Below, one piece after another: positions 25,142 to 33,536 of a DNA stretch of 64,000 bases. A model generated the notes under the pieces. The model saw only the letters and a program-made list of their open reading frames with translations. It made no database searches and was not told the DNA's origin. A program made the translations under genes and the position numbers. The stretch lies in the NCBI RefSeq assembly GCF_005434975.1, contig NZ_SKCJ01000001.1, positions 1,312,001 to 1,376,000 of the forward strand. Direction: 5' to 3'. Position 1 is the stretch's first letter. Every line of letters starts with the position of its first letter. Source of the DNA: Parerythrobacter lutipelagi (lineage in GTDB: Bacteria > Pseudomonadota > Alphaproteobacteria > Sphingomonadales > Sphingomonadaceae).

Positions 25142-26992
25142 TCAAAGGTCGTTTCGCCCTTCGATCACGGCAACGAATTGTGCGGCGAGTATCGCGCGCG
25201 GTATCGCGAGCATGCGCGGCCAGTCCTGCTCGATGTCATGCCCGCCTTGTTCGGGCCATTCGCGCAGCATCCGGTCAAGCCGGTCAATATCGAGAACTTG
25301 GCTCAGAAAATCATGGCTCCGCATGGTGTTCAGGGCGGTGCGATATTCTTCCCGCTTACACCCTATTGCTTGGTGCCAGTCCGCATTGTGGCGACCGTAG
25401 TCCGTGTTGAGCCGCTGCGCGTCCGGCATGCGGCCTTTGCCCAAGCCCCGAGCTAGCTTTCTTTCCATACCCTCGCTTGCAAAACTCTCTGTCGGCAAGC
25501 CGATGCAATATTCGATCAGCGGGCGATAGGCTGTCACGTCGCGCCGGTTCACCCGATACAATTGTTCAAATGCCAGCATGACATCGGCTTTCTCGCTATC
25601 GGCAGCAAAATGATCGTGCCTCAACGCCGCCACGCGGTCTGGGGAGAATGTCTGATCCGCCCAATCGGAGCCACTGCCGCGCTCACGTGCGCGCTCAGCC
25701 TGCGTCGCCGCCGCCTGCTTCGAAAGCGGAGTCAGCAAAGCAACCATATCGCGCCGTTTCGGGTGAACCAGCGACCTGAGCCCCGATCGTACCGGATGCG
25801 GCAGTTGAGGCAGGATGCTGAGTGCGAGCAGTTTGCGGGCCAGAGAACGACTGTCACCAGGGCGGTTGTCCAGAAGTCTGGCAAGTTCGGCCCATCGCCC
25901 GCTGCGCGCATATTCAACATAGGCCCACCGTCCATCCTGGCTAAAGCTCTGGTTGGCGAGGTCTGCGACCATCAGCGTATCGCGCCCAAGCCCCTTCGCT
26001 TTGGCAAAGACTGCGTGGAAGGCTTCGACATTGGCCAAGCCCGGAGCAAACACTTGCATGGCGCGCAGCATTTCCCGGTTGGTCTCGCCGGTGCGTGCGG
26101 TGTCGCGGACAACGAAGTGCGGTTCGATGCGCGTATGCAGTCTGGCGAATGATCGGACATAGCCGGATTCGTCGCTCATCGTGCCCGGCGCGTCCGCCCC
26201 TTGCCAATCTGGGCTGGGGGTGAAGGTGATCGATGGCAGCGAAGCGCCCGGTACCATTGCGTCAAGCAGAGCGCAGGCTGCCAGCGGCGAGTCCAGCCCG
26301 CCGGACAGTGCGATTGCCGGTCTCTGCGAGATGCGGAGCGCCTTGCCTGCCGCTTCGCACAGCAAGGCATAGGTCTGGTCGGCCGCATCGGGCGGAGCTT
26401 CAGTGTGGTCTGAGAGGAACTGAGCCGGATCGTACCAGCGACCGACCGACCATTTGCCCGGCGCGCAGTGTACGACGCTGCCCAACGGCACGGAGTGTAT
26501 GCCGCGGTACCAGCTGTGTGCCTCGCCATCGCGAAAGTCGTAAGCCAGCTGATCGACGATTTTGTCGTAGTCGAGGACTTTTTCGACCCCAGCAGCAAAC
26601 AACAAGCGCAGCAGAGGCGAAGCAGCAAAATGCCGATCATTGCTCGCAAAATGCAGCGGTGGCGCATCCCAGGGCGAACGCGACAAGCGCCAACTGCCGT
26701 CAACCAGTCGCGCAATGGCTGCGTAGTTTCCTAGCAGATGTGCGTCTGCCTGATCGCCCCACCGGTTCAGAGCCAGTGCATAGGCTTGCCGCGGGTTGTC
26801 GTTCGCCTGTTCGATCAGCCAATCCGGGCCGTCGATTGTCCCCAGAATTGCAATATCGAGAGCAGCGCCGGGCACCGCCATACCGTGATCTACGGTCATG
26901 AGCGAGGGATCTGCAAATCCTCGCATCTGGCGCTTCAGTTCGGCAGGAGGCTTGCGGTCAGGCCTGCCCCATTGCTGCCATGCGGCGATCAA
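25142..26992 (-). CDS. asparagine-synthetase-like lasso peptide cyclase (C)
   Basis: A 616-residue asparagine synthetase B homologue. The PP-loop ATP pyrophosphatase motif SGGLDS lies at residues 230-235. The N-terminal glutaminase-like half has no catalytic Cys2 and is degenerate, as expected for lasso cyclases that adenylate an Asp/Glu side chain of the precursor and close a macrolactam ring. A TGA lies two codons upstream, so TTG at 26992 is the first possible start. Its neighbours are a precursor with a WxxPxLxxxG leader, an RRE protein and an exporter. A true asparagine synthetase is less likely because of the lost cysteine and the context. Confidence 0.87.
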   Translation of the reverse strand: MIAAWQQWGRPDRKPPAELKRQMRGFADPSLMTVDHGMAVPGAALDIAILGTIDGPDWLIEQANDNPRQAYALALNRWGDQADAHLLGNYAAIARLVDGSWRLSRSPWDAPPLHFASNDRHFAASPLLRLLFAAGVEKVLDYDKIVDQLAYDFRDGEAHSWYRGIHSVPLGSVVHCAPGKWSVGRWYDPAQFLSDHTEAPPDAADQTYALLCEAAGKALRISQRPAIALSGGLDSPLAACALLDAMVPGASLPSITFTPSPDWQGADAPGTMSDESGYVRSFARLHTRIEPHFVVRDTARTGETNREMLRAMQVFAPGLANVEAFHAVFAKAKGLGRDTLMVADLANQSFSQDGRWAYVEYARSGRWAELARLLDNRPGDSRSLARKLLALSILPQLPHPVRSGLRSLVHPKRRDMVALLTPLSKQAAATQAERARERGSGSDWADQTFSPDRVAALRHDHFAADSEKADVMLAFEQLYRVNRRDVTAYRPLIEYCIGLPTESFASEGMERKLARGLGKGRMPDAQRLNTDYGRHNADWHQAIGCKREEYRTALNTMRSHDFLSQVLDIDRLDRMLREWPEQGGHDIEQDWPRMLAIPRAILAAQFVAVIEGRNDL

Positions 26993-27026
26993 CGCTCAAT
27001 CCCAATTCCCGCCAGATCGGCGGCTG

Positions 27027-27173
27027 TCAGGATTTTCGATTGCCGGCATCTTGATCGACCGGAACTGGTCTGCCCGCCACATCGGCGATCGACCCGACGT
27101 GCTTGAGCTCGGGTGTAGACCAAGGTTCGGCCTGTGGCATCCTGCCGGTTTTCGAGGCACTTTTCTTGCGCAT
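27027..27173 (-). CDS. lasso-type RiPP precursor peptide (A), 48 aa
   Basis: ATG at 27173 opens a 48-codon frame ending in TGA at 27027, lying between B1 and C on the same strand. Residues 18-27 read W-S-T-P-E-L-K-H-V-G, an exact W version of the YxxPxLxxxG motif that lasso leaders use to bind the RRE protein, followed by S-I-A-D-V. The likely core is the end: starting at Ala33 or Gly34, R-P-V-P-V-D-Q-D-A-G-N-R-K-S. From Ala33 an 8-residue ring would close at Asp40; from Gly34, rings of 7 (Asp40) or 9 (Asp42). The usual Thr at leader position -2 is missing in every register. The C-terminal Ser recalls paeninodin-type precursors. The gene call is fairly firm, the core boundaries are inference. 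Confidence 0.75.
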   Translation of the reverse strand: MRKKSASKTGRMPQAEPWSTPELKHVGSIADVAGRPVPVDQDAGNRKS

Positions 27174-27216
27174 TGTGTTACTCTACGCCTTCGACCCATT
27201 TCGCGCAATGCGCAGC

Positions 27217-27480
27217 TTAAGATGTTACAATACCCGCGCTTCTTGCATCGTGAAGAAATCGATCAACGTCAGGTTCCAGGGCCGCTCGCTCCATATCGAA
27301 TTGCTCTGCCAGGGCTGAGATAAGTGTGTCGCGCGTCGGACCTGCGTCCAGCTCACGCCAGATCGCTCGTGCTGTGCCTTCGACCGAATACATCTGTCCA
27401 TTATCGAGCTGGACGATGATCGTCTCGTCATCGACATCCGTCTCGATGAGGTCGCTGCAGGCCTTGCGGATCTTCTTCAT
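27217..27480 (-). CDS. PqqD/RRE-family leader-binding protein (B1)
   Basis: An 87-residue PqqD-like protein. The typical pattern is visible: 'DETIIVQLDNGQMYSVEGTARAIWREL' and a C-terminal 'LISALAEQF....LEPDVDRFLHDARSAGIV', i.e. three beta strands followed by winged-helix helices. Such proteins bind the leader of a RiPP precursor and present it to the peptidase and cyclase. It is the first gene of the minus-strand RiPP unit, 43 bases before the precursor, and shares a 144-base divergent upstream region with rpe. Confidence 0.88.
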   Translation of the reverse strand: MKKIRKACSDLIETDVDDETIIVQLDNGQMYSVEGTARAIWRELDAGPTRDTLISALAEQFDMERAALEPDVDRFLHDARSAGIVTS

Positions 27481-27624
27481 TCGCCAGTTCTAATCGCAAA
27501 ACCGCTTGGGGGCCATGGGCCGAATTGCGGGGACAGTGTGGAAAAACGCCCGCCACCAGCTTGTGGCAGCGATTCGCGCGCTCTACGCCGGACTGTGACC
27601 CGAGACACGTAACCAAAGTTGGCC

Positions 27625-28287
27625 ATGGCCCGTCCGCTAATATCTCCTTCGATCCTGTCTGCCGATTTCGCTCGGCTGGGCGAAGAAGTGCGGGCGATCG
27701 ACGAGGCCGGGGCGGACTGGATCCATGTCGATGTGATGGACGGGCATTATGTGCCCAATATCACTATCGGCCCGGCGGTGGTTAAAGCCTTGCGGCCGCA
27801 CACATCGAAGCCGTTCGATGTCCATCTGATGATTGCGCCGGTTGATCCCTATCTCGAAGAATTCGCCGAGGCCGGGGCGGATATCATCACGATCCATCCC
27901 GAAGCGGGGCCGCACGCGCATCGCACGCTGCAGGCTATCGGCAAGCTGGGCAAGAAAGCCGGGGTCGTGCTCAACCCGGGAACGCCGGTCGAAGCGCTCG
28001 ATTACTTGCTCGACCTGACCGATCTGGTGCTGGTGATGAGCGTCAATCCGGGTTTCGGCGGGCAGAGCTTCATCGACAGCCAGCTGCGCAAGGTCGAGGC
28101 CATTCGTGAGCGTATCGGGCGCATCGGGAAGCCCATCCACCTTGAGGTCGATGGCGGGGTCAATTCCGAAACTGCGCGGCAATGCGTCGACGCAGGGGCC
28201 GATGTGCTGGTTGCCGGCAGCGCCACTTTCAAAGGCGGTCCGAGCCAATATGCCGCCAATATCGCGGCATTGAAGGGGGGCAATTGA
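27625..28287 (+). CDS. rpe: ribulose-phosphate 3-epimerase
   Basis: A 220-residue TIM-barrel enzyme interconverting ribulose 5-phosphate and xylulose 5-phosphate in the pentose phosphate pathway. '[17 protein letters not shown]', '[19 protein letters not shown]', 'DVHLMI', '[14 protein letters not shown]' and '[10 protein letters not shown]' are family signatures including the metal-binding His/Asp residues. ATG at 27625 is preferred to a TTG two codons earlier. Its stop overlaps the heparinase-like gene start (TGATG). Confidence 0.97.
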   Translation: MARPLISPSILSADFARLGEEVRAIDEAGADWIHVDVMDGHYVPNITIGPAVVKALRPHTSKPFDVHLMIAPVDPYLEEFAEAGADIITIHPEAGPHAHRTLQAIGKLGKKAGVVLNPGTPVEALDYLLDLTDLVLVMSVNPGFGGQSFIDSQLRKVEAIRERIGRIGKPIHLEVDGGVNSETARQCVDAGADVLVAGSATFKGGPSQYAANIAALKGGN

Positions 28288-30182
28288 TGGTTGATGCGAC
28301 AACGCGGCAACCCGAGCGCGCCTCAGCATCGGTGGTTGAAGCGGAATCGCCAGAGCTCGAATTCGATGATCAGGCCAGCGCCGTTCCGCTAAACGCGGGC
28401 GGTGAGGAGGCGCTCGTCGCAGGTGAAAGCGCAGCCCATTTCGCCAAGCGTGAAACGCTGGAGCCGGGCCGATCGCTGGTCGTAAGCGATTTTTCCAACC
28501 CGGCGCACAATGCGGTCGAGCGGCTGATCCGCGTGGCATATCGTCTTGGCGTCCCGCCATCGACATTGGCGTCGCCGTTCAGCAAGCCAACCCGACCCCG
28601 TCTGTTGGCCGCAGTTGAAACGCCGCTGACAGGGGATCGCGCGGGAGGCGTCGCGCTCAGGGCGGGGCATTTTCTGGTGCACGGTGTGAAAGCGCCGATT
28701 GCGCAGATGGATTTCGCGCCCGCCGCACATTTGACGGCACCGTTCGAGCGGGCACTACATGGTTTCACCTGGCTGCGTGATATCGCGGCCTCCGGGCCGA
28801 AAGAGCAAGGCGCTCCGACCGCGAGCCGGATTGTGCAGGCGTGGCTCGATGCAAACCCGAAGCCGGCGAAGGGGCCGGCGTGGCGGGTCGAGAATGTCGG
28901 CCTGCGGCTTTTGAACTGGCTGGTGCACGCGCCTCTGGTTCTGTCTGCGGCCGACAAGCGTCAACGCAAGGACCGGCTCGAAGCGATCGCGACGACTGCG
29001 CGCTGGCTCGACCGAAATGTGAAGAATTCGTCCGATCGTTTGGGCGAGATCGCCGGCTGGTGCGGGATTATTGCTGCCGGTCTGCTCATGCCTGAGGGCC
29101 GGCCGCGCCGGCTGTTCGGCGAAGCGGGCCTGTCGCGTGCGCTGGGCGAACTGGTGGCGGACGATGGCGGCACTTTGTCGCGCAGTCCGCTTGCGCAAAT
29201 GGACGCGATAATGCTGCTGGTCGATCTGTCAGCATGCTATCGCGCGGTCGAGCGTGACCCGCCCGAACTGATCGAACATATGCTGGAGCTGCTGGTTCCG
29301 CCGCTGTTGACGCTGGTTCATTCGGACGGCGCGCTGGGTAGCTGGCAGGGCGCGGGCGCAGTGCGGCATGACCGGCTCGCCGCGCTGATCGATGCGAGCG
29401 GCGTGCGCACACGCCCGCTCGCCAACGTGCGCCAATGGGGATACCAGCGCGTGCTCGCCAGCAAATCGACGCTGATCTTCGATGCAGCACCGCCGCCACT
29501 GTCTCGTCATGCCCGGTTTGGTTGTGCATCCACACTGGCGTTCGAGTTCTGCGCGAAAGGGCAGCGTCTGATCGTCAATTGCGGCGGCGCTGCATTTGCC
29601 GGCGGTCAGGTGCCAGCGCGCATCGAGCAGGGGCTCCGCGCAACCGCGGCGCATTCGACGCTGGTGCTCGACGACGCCAATTCGACGGCGGTCCATATCA
29701 ACGGACGGCTTGGTGCAGGGGTGAACGAAGTCGAGGTCGATCGCCGGACGCTCAAGAATGCGCAGGGCACGGCCACCCGGATCGAAGCGAGCCACGACGG
29801 CTACGCCGCGCGCTACGGTCTTGTGCATCGCCGCGTGCTGATCCTGCGGGACAACGGATCCGAGCTGCGCGGCGAAGACCTGCTGGTGCCATCTGGCAAG
29901 CGCGGCAAACGCGGCAAGATCGGTTTTGCCATCCGCTTCCACATCGGGCCGGGCGTCGAGCTGCGTCTTTCGGAAGACAAGCGAGGGGCGGGCTTGGCGG
30001 CATCGGACGGCAGCTATTGGCAGTTCCGCATCTCGGGTGACGACGGCGGCGAGGTTTCGATCGAGGAAAGCATGTGGGTCGACGGAAACGGTCGTCCGCA
30101 GCCGATCCAGCAACTGGTAATCCAGGGCATGACATCGCGCAGCGGGGGAAGCTTTTCCTGGTTGCTCAAACAAATGGGATAG
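28287..30182 (+). CDS. heparinase II/III family protein
   Basis: A 631-residue protein with the heparinase II/III layout: a long alpha-helical toroid (about residues 60-370) and a C-terminal beta-sandwich ('TLAFEFCAKGQRLIVNCGG', 'AHSTLVLDDANS', 'HDGYAARYGLVHRRVL'). These proteins cleave acidic polysaccharides by beta-elimination. No signal peptide is seen, so a cytoplasmic role on imported or nascent glycan is possible. It overlaps rpe by one base and is followed 263 bases later by purH. Substrate unknown. Confidence 0.85.
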   Translation: MVDATTRQPERASASVVEAESPELEFDDQASAVPLNAGGEEALVAGESAAHFAKRETLEPGRSLVVSDFSNPAHNAVERLIRVAYRLGVPPSTLASPFSKPTRPRLLAAVETPLTGDRAGGVALRAGHFLVHGVKAPIAQMDFAPAAHLTAPFERALHGFTWLRDIAASGPKEQGAPTASRIVQAWLDANPKPAKGPAWRVENVGLRLLNWLVHAPLVLSAADKRQRKDRLEAIATTARWLDRNVKNSSDRLGEIAGWCGIIAAGLLMPEGRPRRLFGEAGLSRALGELVADDGGTLSRSPLAQMDAIMLLVDLSACYRAVERDPPELIEHMLELLVPPLLTLVHSDGALGSWQGAGAVRHDRLAALIDASGVRTRPLANVRQWGYQRVLASKSTLIFDAAPPPLSRHARFGCASTLAFEFCAKGQRLIVNCGGAAFAGGQVPARIEQGLRATAAHSTLVLDDANSTAVHINGRLGAGVNEVEVDRRTLKNAQGTATRIEASHDGYAARYGLVHRRVLILRDNGSELRGEDLLVPSGKRGKRGKIGFAIRFHIGPGVELRLSEDKRGAGLAASDGSYWQFRISGDDGGEVSIEESMWVDGNGRPQPIQQLVIQGMTSRSGGSFSWLLKQMG

Positions 30183-30241
30183 GGTCATCCCCAAATGCCT
30201 TTGGGCCAGCCGTGACGGAGCAGAATTTGTTCGCTTGCGAG

Positions 30242-30313
30242 GCGCGGGAAACGCGCGATACAGGGTTTAGCGAAAGAGACGGGCAACGCGGTGAGCGGGC
30301 AAGACCTGCCCGC
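30242..30313 (+). promoter_or_regulatory. two hairpins in the 263-base purH leader region
   Basis: GCGCG-GGAAA-CGCGC (30242-30256) and GCGGGCA-AGACC-TGCCCGC (30295-30313) are perfect stems of 5 and 7 bp. They lie after the heparinase-like stop and before a TTGACA box at 30329. The second could end the upstream transcript, though the T-run after it is 10 bases away. A ZTP riboswitch was looked for and its 3' conserved core was not seen. Confidence 0.4.
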
Positions 30314-30445
30314 CGCTTCGAGGTTTTCTTGACAAGCCCGTTGAACGCAGTTGCGGTACTTGTGCGGAGCGATCAATGGCCCGTGTGCCCCGCTCAATCG
30401 ACAGACTTTTCAAGGCAATCACTGCAAGCCCGAAGGCATTAGAGG

Positions 30446-32044
30446 ATGGCAAACGTGACGGATGTGACGATTAAACGGGCGCTGCTCTCAGTGTCAGACA
30501 AGAGCGGATTGGTCGAGCTGGGGCAGGCGCTCGGCGCGCGCGGAGTTGAACTGGTGTCGACCGGCGGAACGGCGAAGGCATTGCGCGAGGCCGGGCTGGA
30601 AGTGAAGGACGTGTCCGATCTGACCGGCTTTCCCGAGATGATGGATGGCAGGGTCAAGACACTCCACCCGATGGTCCATGGCGGCCTGCTCGCCGTGCGC
30701 GACAATCCCGAACACTCCGGAGCGATGGAGGAACACGGGATCGGCGCGATCGATCTCGTGGTGGTGAACCTTTATCCATTCGAAGCGACCGTCATGCGCG
30801 GCGCCGAGCGGCCCGAAATTATCGAGAATATCGATATCGGCGGTCCCAGCATGGTTCGTTCGGCAGCAAAAAATCACCAATTCGTCACCATCGTGACCGA
30901 TCCGAGCGATTACGCCGAGCTTTTGAGCGAATTGGAAGGCGCTGATGGTTCGACCTCGCTCGACTTCCGCAAGCGGTGCGCAGCCAAGGCTTTCGCGGCG
31001 ACGGCTGCCTATGATTCGATGATCAGCCAATGGTTCGGTTTCGCCGACCAGCAGCAGCTTTTTCCTGATTTCCTCGCGGTCAACGGCAAGGCGCCGGTCG
31101 AACTGCGCTATGGTGAAAACCCGCATCAGAAGGCCGCGCTTTACCTGCCGGTGGGGCCGCACGGGCGCGGTATCGCGCAGGCCGAGCAACTGCAGGGCAA
31201 GGCGCTCAGCTACAACAATTACAACGATGCTGACGCCGCGCTCGAACTGTGTGCCGAGTTCGCCGGTGGCGATCCCGCCGTGGTGATCGTCAAACATGCC
31301 AACCCTTGCGGAGTGGCCCAGCGCGGCACCTTGGCTGAAGCGTGGGAAGAGGCGTTGACCTGCGACAGCGTATCGGCGTTCGGCGGCATCGTTGCGGTCA
31401 ACACCGAACTGGACGGAGCAACCGCAGAAGCCATCGCCAAGATTTTCACTGAAGTGGTCATCGCCCCGTCGGTCTCGGACGAAGCGCGTGAAGTGTTTGC
31501 GAAGAAAAAGAACCTGCGCCTGCTGGTCACCGGGGACCTGCCCGATCCCCGCCGCGGCGGGCTGGCGGTCAAGCCGATCACAGGCGGTCTGCTGGTCCAG
31601 AGCCGGGACAGCGCGACCATCACGGAAGACGCGCTGAAAGTGGTTACCGAGCGTGCGCCCACGTCGCAGGAATTGAAAGATTGCCTGTTTGCCTGGACTG
31701 TCGCGCGTCACGTCAAATCCAACGCTATCGTCTATGCCAAGGACGGCGCCACCGCCGGCATCGGTGCGGGGCAGATGAATCGCCGCGACAGCTCTCGCAT
31801 CGCCGCGATGAAGGCCGCAGAGGCTGCTGAAACCTATGGCTGGGATGCCCCGCGCACGCAGGGCAGCGCAGTTGCCTCGGACGCGTTCTTCCCCTTTGCC
31901 GACGGCTTGCTCGCGGCAGCAGAGGCGGGCGCAACGGCGATTATCCAGCCGGGCGGATCGATCCGCGACGACGAAGTGATCGCCGCTGCGAACGAGCAGG
32001 GTCTGGCGATGGTCTTCACGGGAATGCGCCACTTCCGCCACTGA
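30446..32044 (+). CDS. purH: bifunctional AICAR formyltransferase / IMP cyclohydrolase
   Basis: A 532-residue PurH catalysing the last two steps of IMP synthesis. The N-terminal IMP cyclohydrolase domain has '[18 protein letters not shown]' and '[14 protein letters not shown]', with '[12 protein letters not shown]'. The transformylase domain has '[14 protein letters not shown]', '[12 protein letters not shown]' (catalytic Lys-His) and ends in '[15 protein letters not shown]...[11 protein letters not shown]'. ATG at 30446 follows AGAGG. Length is the family norm. Confidence 0.98.
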   Translation: MANVTDVTIKRALLSVSDKSGLVELGQALGARGVELVSTGGTAKALREAGLEVKDVSDLTGFPEMMDGRVKTLHPMVHGGLLAVRDNPEHSGAMEEHGIGAIDLVVVNLYPFEATVMRGAERPEIIENIDIGGPSMVRSAAKNHQFVTIVTDPSDYAELLSELEGADGSTSLDFRKRCAAKAFAATAAYDSMISQWFGFADQQQLFPDFLAVNGKAPVELRYGENPHQKAALYLPVGPHGRGIAQAEQLQGKALSYNNYNDADAALELCAEFAGGDPAVVIVKHANPCGVAQRGTLAEAWEEALTCDSVSAFGGIVAVNTELDGATAEAIAKIFTEVVIAPSVSDEAREVFAKKKNLRLLVTGDLPDPRRGGLAVKPITGGLLVQSRDSATITEDALKVVTERAPTSQELKDCLFAWTVARHVKSNAIVYAKDGATAGIGAGQMNRRDSSRIAAMKAAEAAETYGWDAPRTQGSAVASDAFFPFADGLLAAAEAGATAIIQPGGSIRDDEVIAAANEQGLAMVFTGMRHFRH

Positions 32045-32205
32045 TCCGCACCGGATTGCATCCGAAATGGCCGGTTGCACGTATCTTCGTGTGTAACCGG
32101 AGGCGGCGCTTGTGCGAATGAACTCGCGACAACGCCGCCATTCACCCGATTGCAAGCGGGCCCGCGCTAAGCCCGACTGCAACGCAGACAAATCGAAGAA
32201 GAACC

Positions 32206-32343
32206 ATGAATTTTCTCAAATCGGACCTCACCCGCAATTTCGCGATCGGCTTTCTCGCCGGGGCGCTGATCATGCTCGCGCAGATCGGGCCAGACCTGAT
32301 CGGTTCGCCGATTCCAGCGGCCGCAGCGGAGACAGTCCAGTGA
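32206..32343 (+). CDS. 45-aa single-span membrane protein coupled to msrA
   Basis: ATG at 32206 behind GAAGAAGAA opens a 45-codon frame: MNFLKSDLTRNFAIGF followed by a hydrophobic run (residues 13-33) and a short Ala-rich tail ending ETVQ. The stop TGA overlaps the GTG start of msrA (GTGA), implying coupled translation. It has one membrane helix and a probable periplasmic tail ending near 'AAAAE', which could also be a cleaved signal. It resembles nothing I can name. The good ribosome site and the overlap support a real gene. Confidence 0.65.
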   Translation: MNFLKSDLTRNFAIGFLAGALIMLAQIGPDLIGSPIPAAAAETVQ

Positions 32344-33017
32344 AGCGTTTCCTCGGTGCGATCCTCCCGTTGACGCTGATGGCTGCCGGTTGCAGCCAGC
32401 CCGCTTCAGCGCTCGACAAGCCTGTTGCTGCACCTGCGGCCAAGCGCTTTGCCAATGAAGGCATGGGGCTCAAGACAGCCGTGTTTGCGGGCGGATGCTT
32501 CTGGGGTGTGGAGGCTGTGTTCAGCCATGTGAAGGGCGTGAAAAGCGCGGTGTCGGGGTATCACGGCGGCAAATCCTCCACTGCGAAATACGATCTCGTG
32601 AGCAGCGGGATGACCAACCACACGGAAGCGGTGAAGATCACCTACGACCCCAAGATCGTGCGTTATGACGAACTGCTGCGGATTTTCTTCTCGGTAGTTG
32701 CCGATCCCACTTTGAAGAACCGTCAGGGCCCGGATCGCGGCGCACATTACAACGCTGAATTGATCCCCGTGAACGCCGAACAGCGCAAGGTTGCTTCGGC
32801 CTATCTCAGCCAGATGCAGGCATCGGGCAAATGGTCAGGCCGCATCGTGACCGATATCACCCCTTACCGCGCGTTCTACAAAGCAGAAGCCTATCATCAG
32901 GACTTTGCGCTCAAGAACCCGCGCCACCGCTACATCGTGCGGTGGGATGCGCCCAAGATCGCCGCGCTCGAACGCATGTACCCGAAGAATTACCGCTCGA
33001 GCTTCATCCGCAACTGA
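32340..33017 (+). CDS. msrA: peptide-methionine (S)-S-oxide reductase, lipoprotein form
   Basis: A 225-residue MsrA that repairs methionine-S-sulfoxide. GTG at 32340 gives an N-terminal signal with lipobox 'LMAAGC' (Cys18), so it should be anchored in the cell envelope. The catalytic motif GGCFWG carries Cys53. 'YDPKIVRYDELL', 'QGPDRGAHY' and 'YHQDF' are further family signatures. A partner lipoprotein MsrB is at 53250-53747, far away in this window. Start was set by the GTGA overlap with the small membrane protein gene. Confidence 0.95.
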   Translation: MKRFLGAILPLTLMAAGCSQPASALDKPVAAPAAKRFANEGMGLKTAVFAGGCFWGVEAVFSHVKGVKSAVSGYHGGKSSTAKYDLVSSGMTNHTEAVKITYDPKIVRYDELLRIFFSVVADPTLKNRQGPDRGAHYNAELIPVNAEQRKVASAYLSQMQASGKWSGRIVTDITPYRAFYKAEAYHQDFALKNPRHRYIVRWDAPKIAALERMYPKNYRSSFIRN

Positions 33018-33071
33018 GCGCAAAATCGCGCGGCGATTGGCGTTCGCCCGCAGGCTCGCTATATCGAGCCC

Positions 33072-33536
33072 ATGGCAAGCCACGAACACACCCACAAAGA
33101 ACATTCGGGCGCAACGCTCATCGATGCTGCGCGCGAGGCGTTGACCACGGCCGGCGAGCAATGGACCGGCTTGCGCGCCGATGTGTTCGAGGAGCTGGCG
33201 CGCCATGAAAAACCCGCCTCGGCCTATGATATCGCTGACAATCTCTCGGCCAAGCGGGGCAAACGCGTGGCCCCCAACAGCGTGTATCGCATTCTCGACC
33301 TGTTTGTGGCCAACAACCTTGCGTTGAGGGTCGAGAGCGCGAACGCCTTCCTCGCAAACAGCCATCCGGGCTGCCTGCACGATTGCATCTTCCTGGTGTG
33401 CGATGATTGCGGGGAAGCGACGCATGTCGATGATGATGCCATTGCAAACTCGGTGCGCAACGTTGCCCAGGGTCAGGGCTTCATGCCCGAGCGACCGATA
33501 ATCGAAATCAGGGGTCTCTGCGCCGCGTGCAGCTGA
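33072..33536 (+). CDS. Fur family metalloregulator (Zur-like)
   Basis: A 154-residue Fur-family repressor. The N-terminus is His-rich (HEHTHKEH), the winged helix includes 'EKPASAYDIADNLS' and 'VAPNSVYRILDLFVANNL', and the C-terminal domain has 'HDCIFLVCDDCGEATHVDDD' and a final 'CAAC', i.e. the two CxxC pairs of the structural zinc site. His richness and the missing classic HHDH Fur motif favour Zur. It precedes the cyclase gene with a 10-base overlap. Target genes are not evident here. Confidence 0.87.
   Translation: MASHEHTHKEHSGATLIDAAREALTTAGEQWTGLRADVFEELARHEKPASAYDIADNLSAKRGKRVAPNSVYRILDLFVANNLALRVESANAFLANSHPGCLHDCIFLVCDDCGEATHVDDDAIANSVRNVAQGQGFMPERPIIEIRGLCAACS

Noticed and set aside
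24043-25410. 455-aa plus-strand frame opposite the exporter
   Set aside because: Gln/Arg/His-rich shadow of the ABC transporter; codon bias and motifs are on the minus strand.
26996-27208. 70-aa minus-strand frame considered as a B2 peptidase
   Set aside because: It is too short, shows no Cys-His-Asp pattern and is out of frame with the better 48-aa precursor in the same place.
30183-30445. ZTP riboswitch before purH
   Set aside because: A GTGAC element is present at the start, but the conserved 3' core with its CCGCC/GGGC segment could not be found.
30494-32191. 565-aa minus-strand frame
   Set aside because: Antisense shadow of purH, whose motifs are complete.
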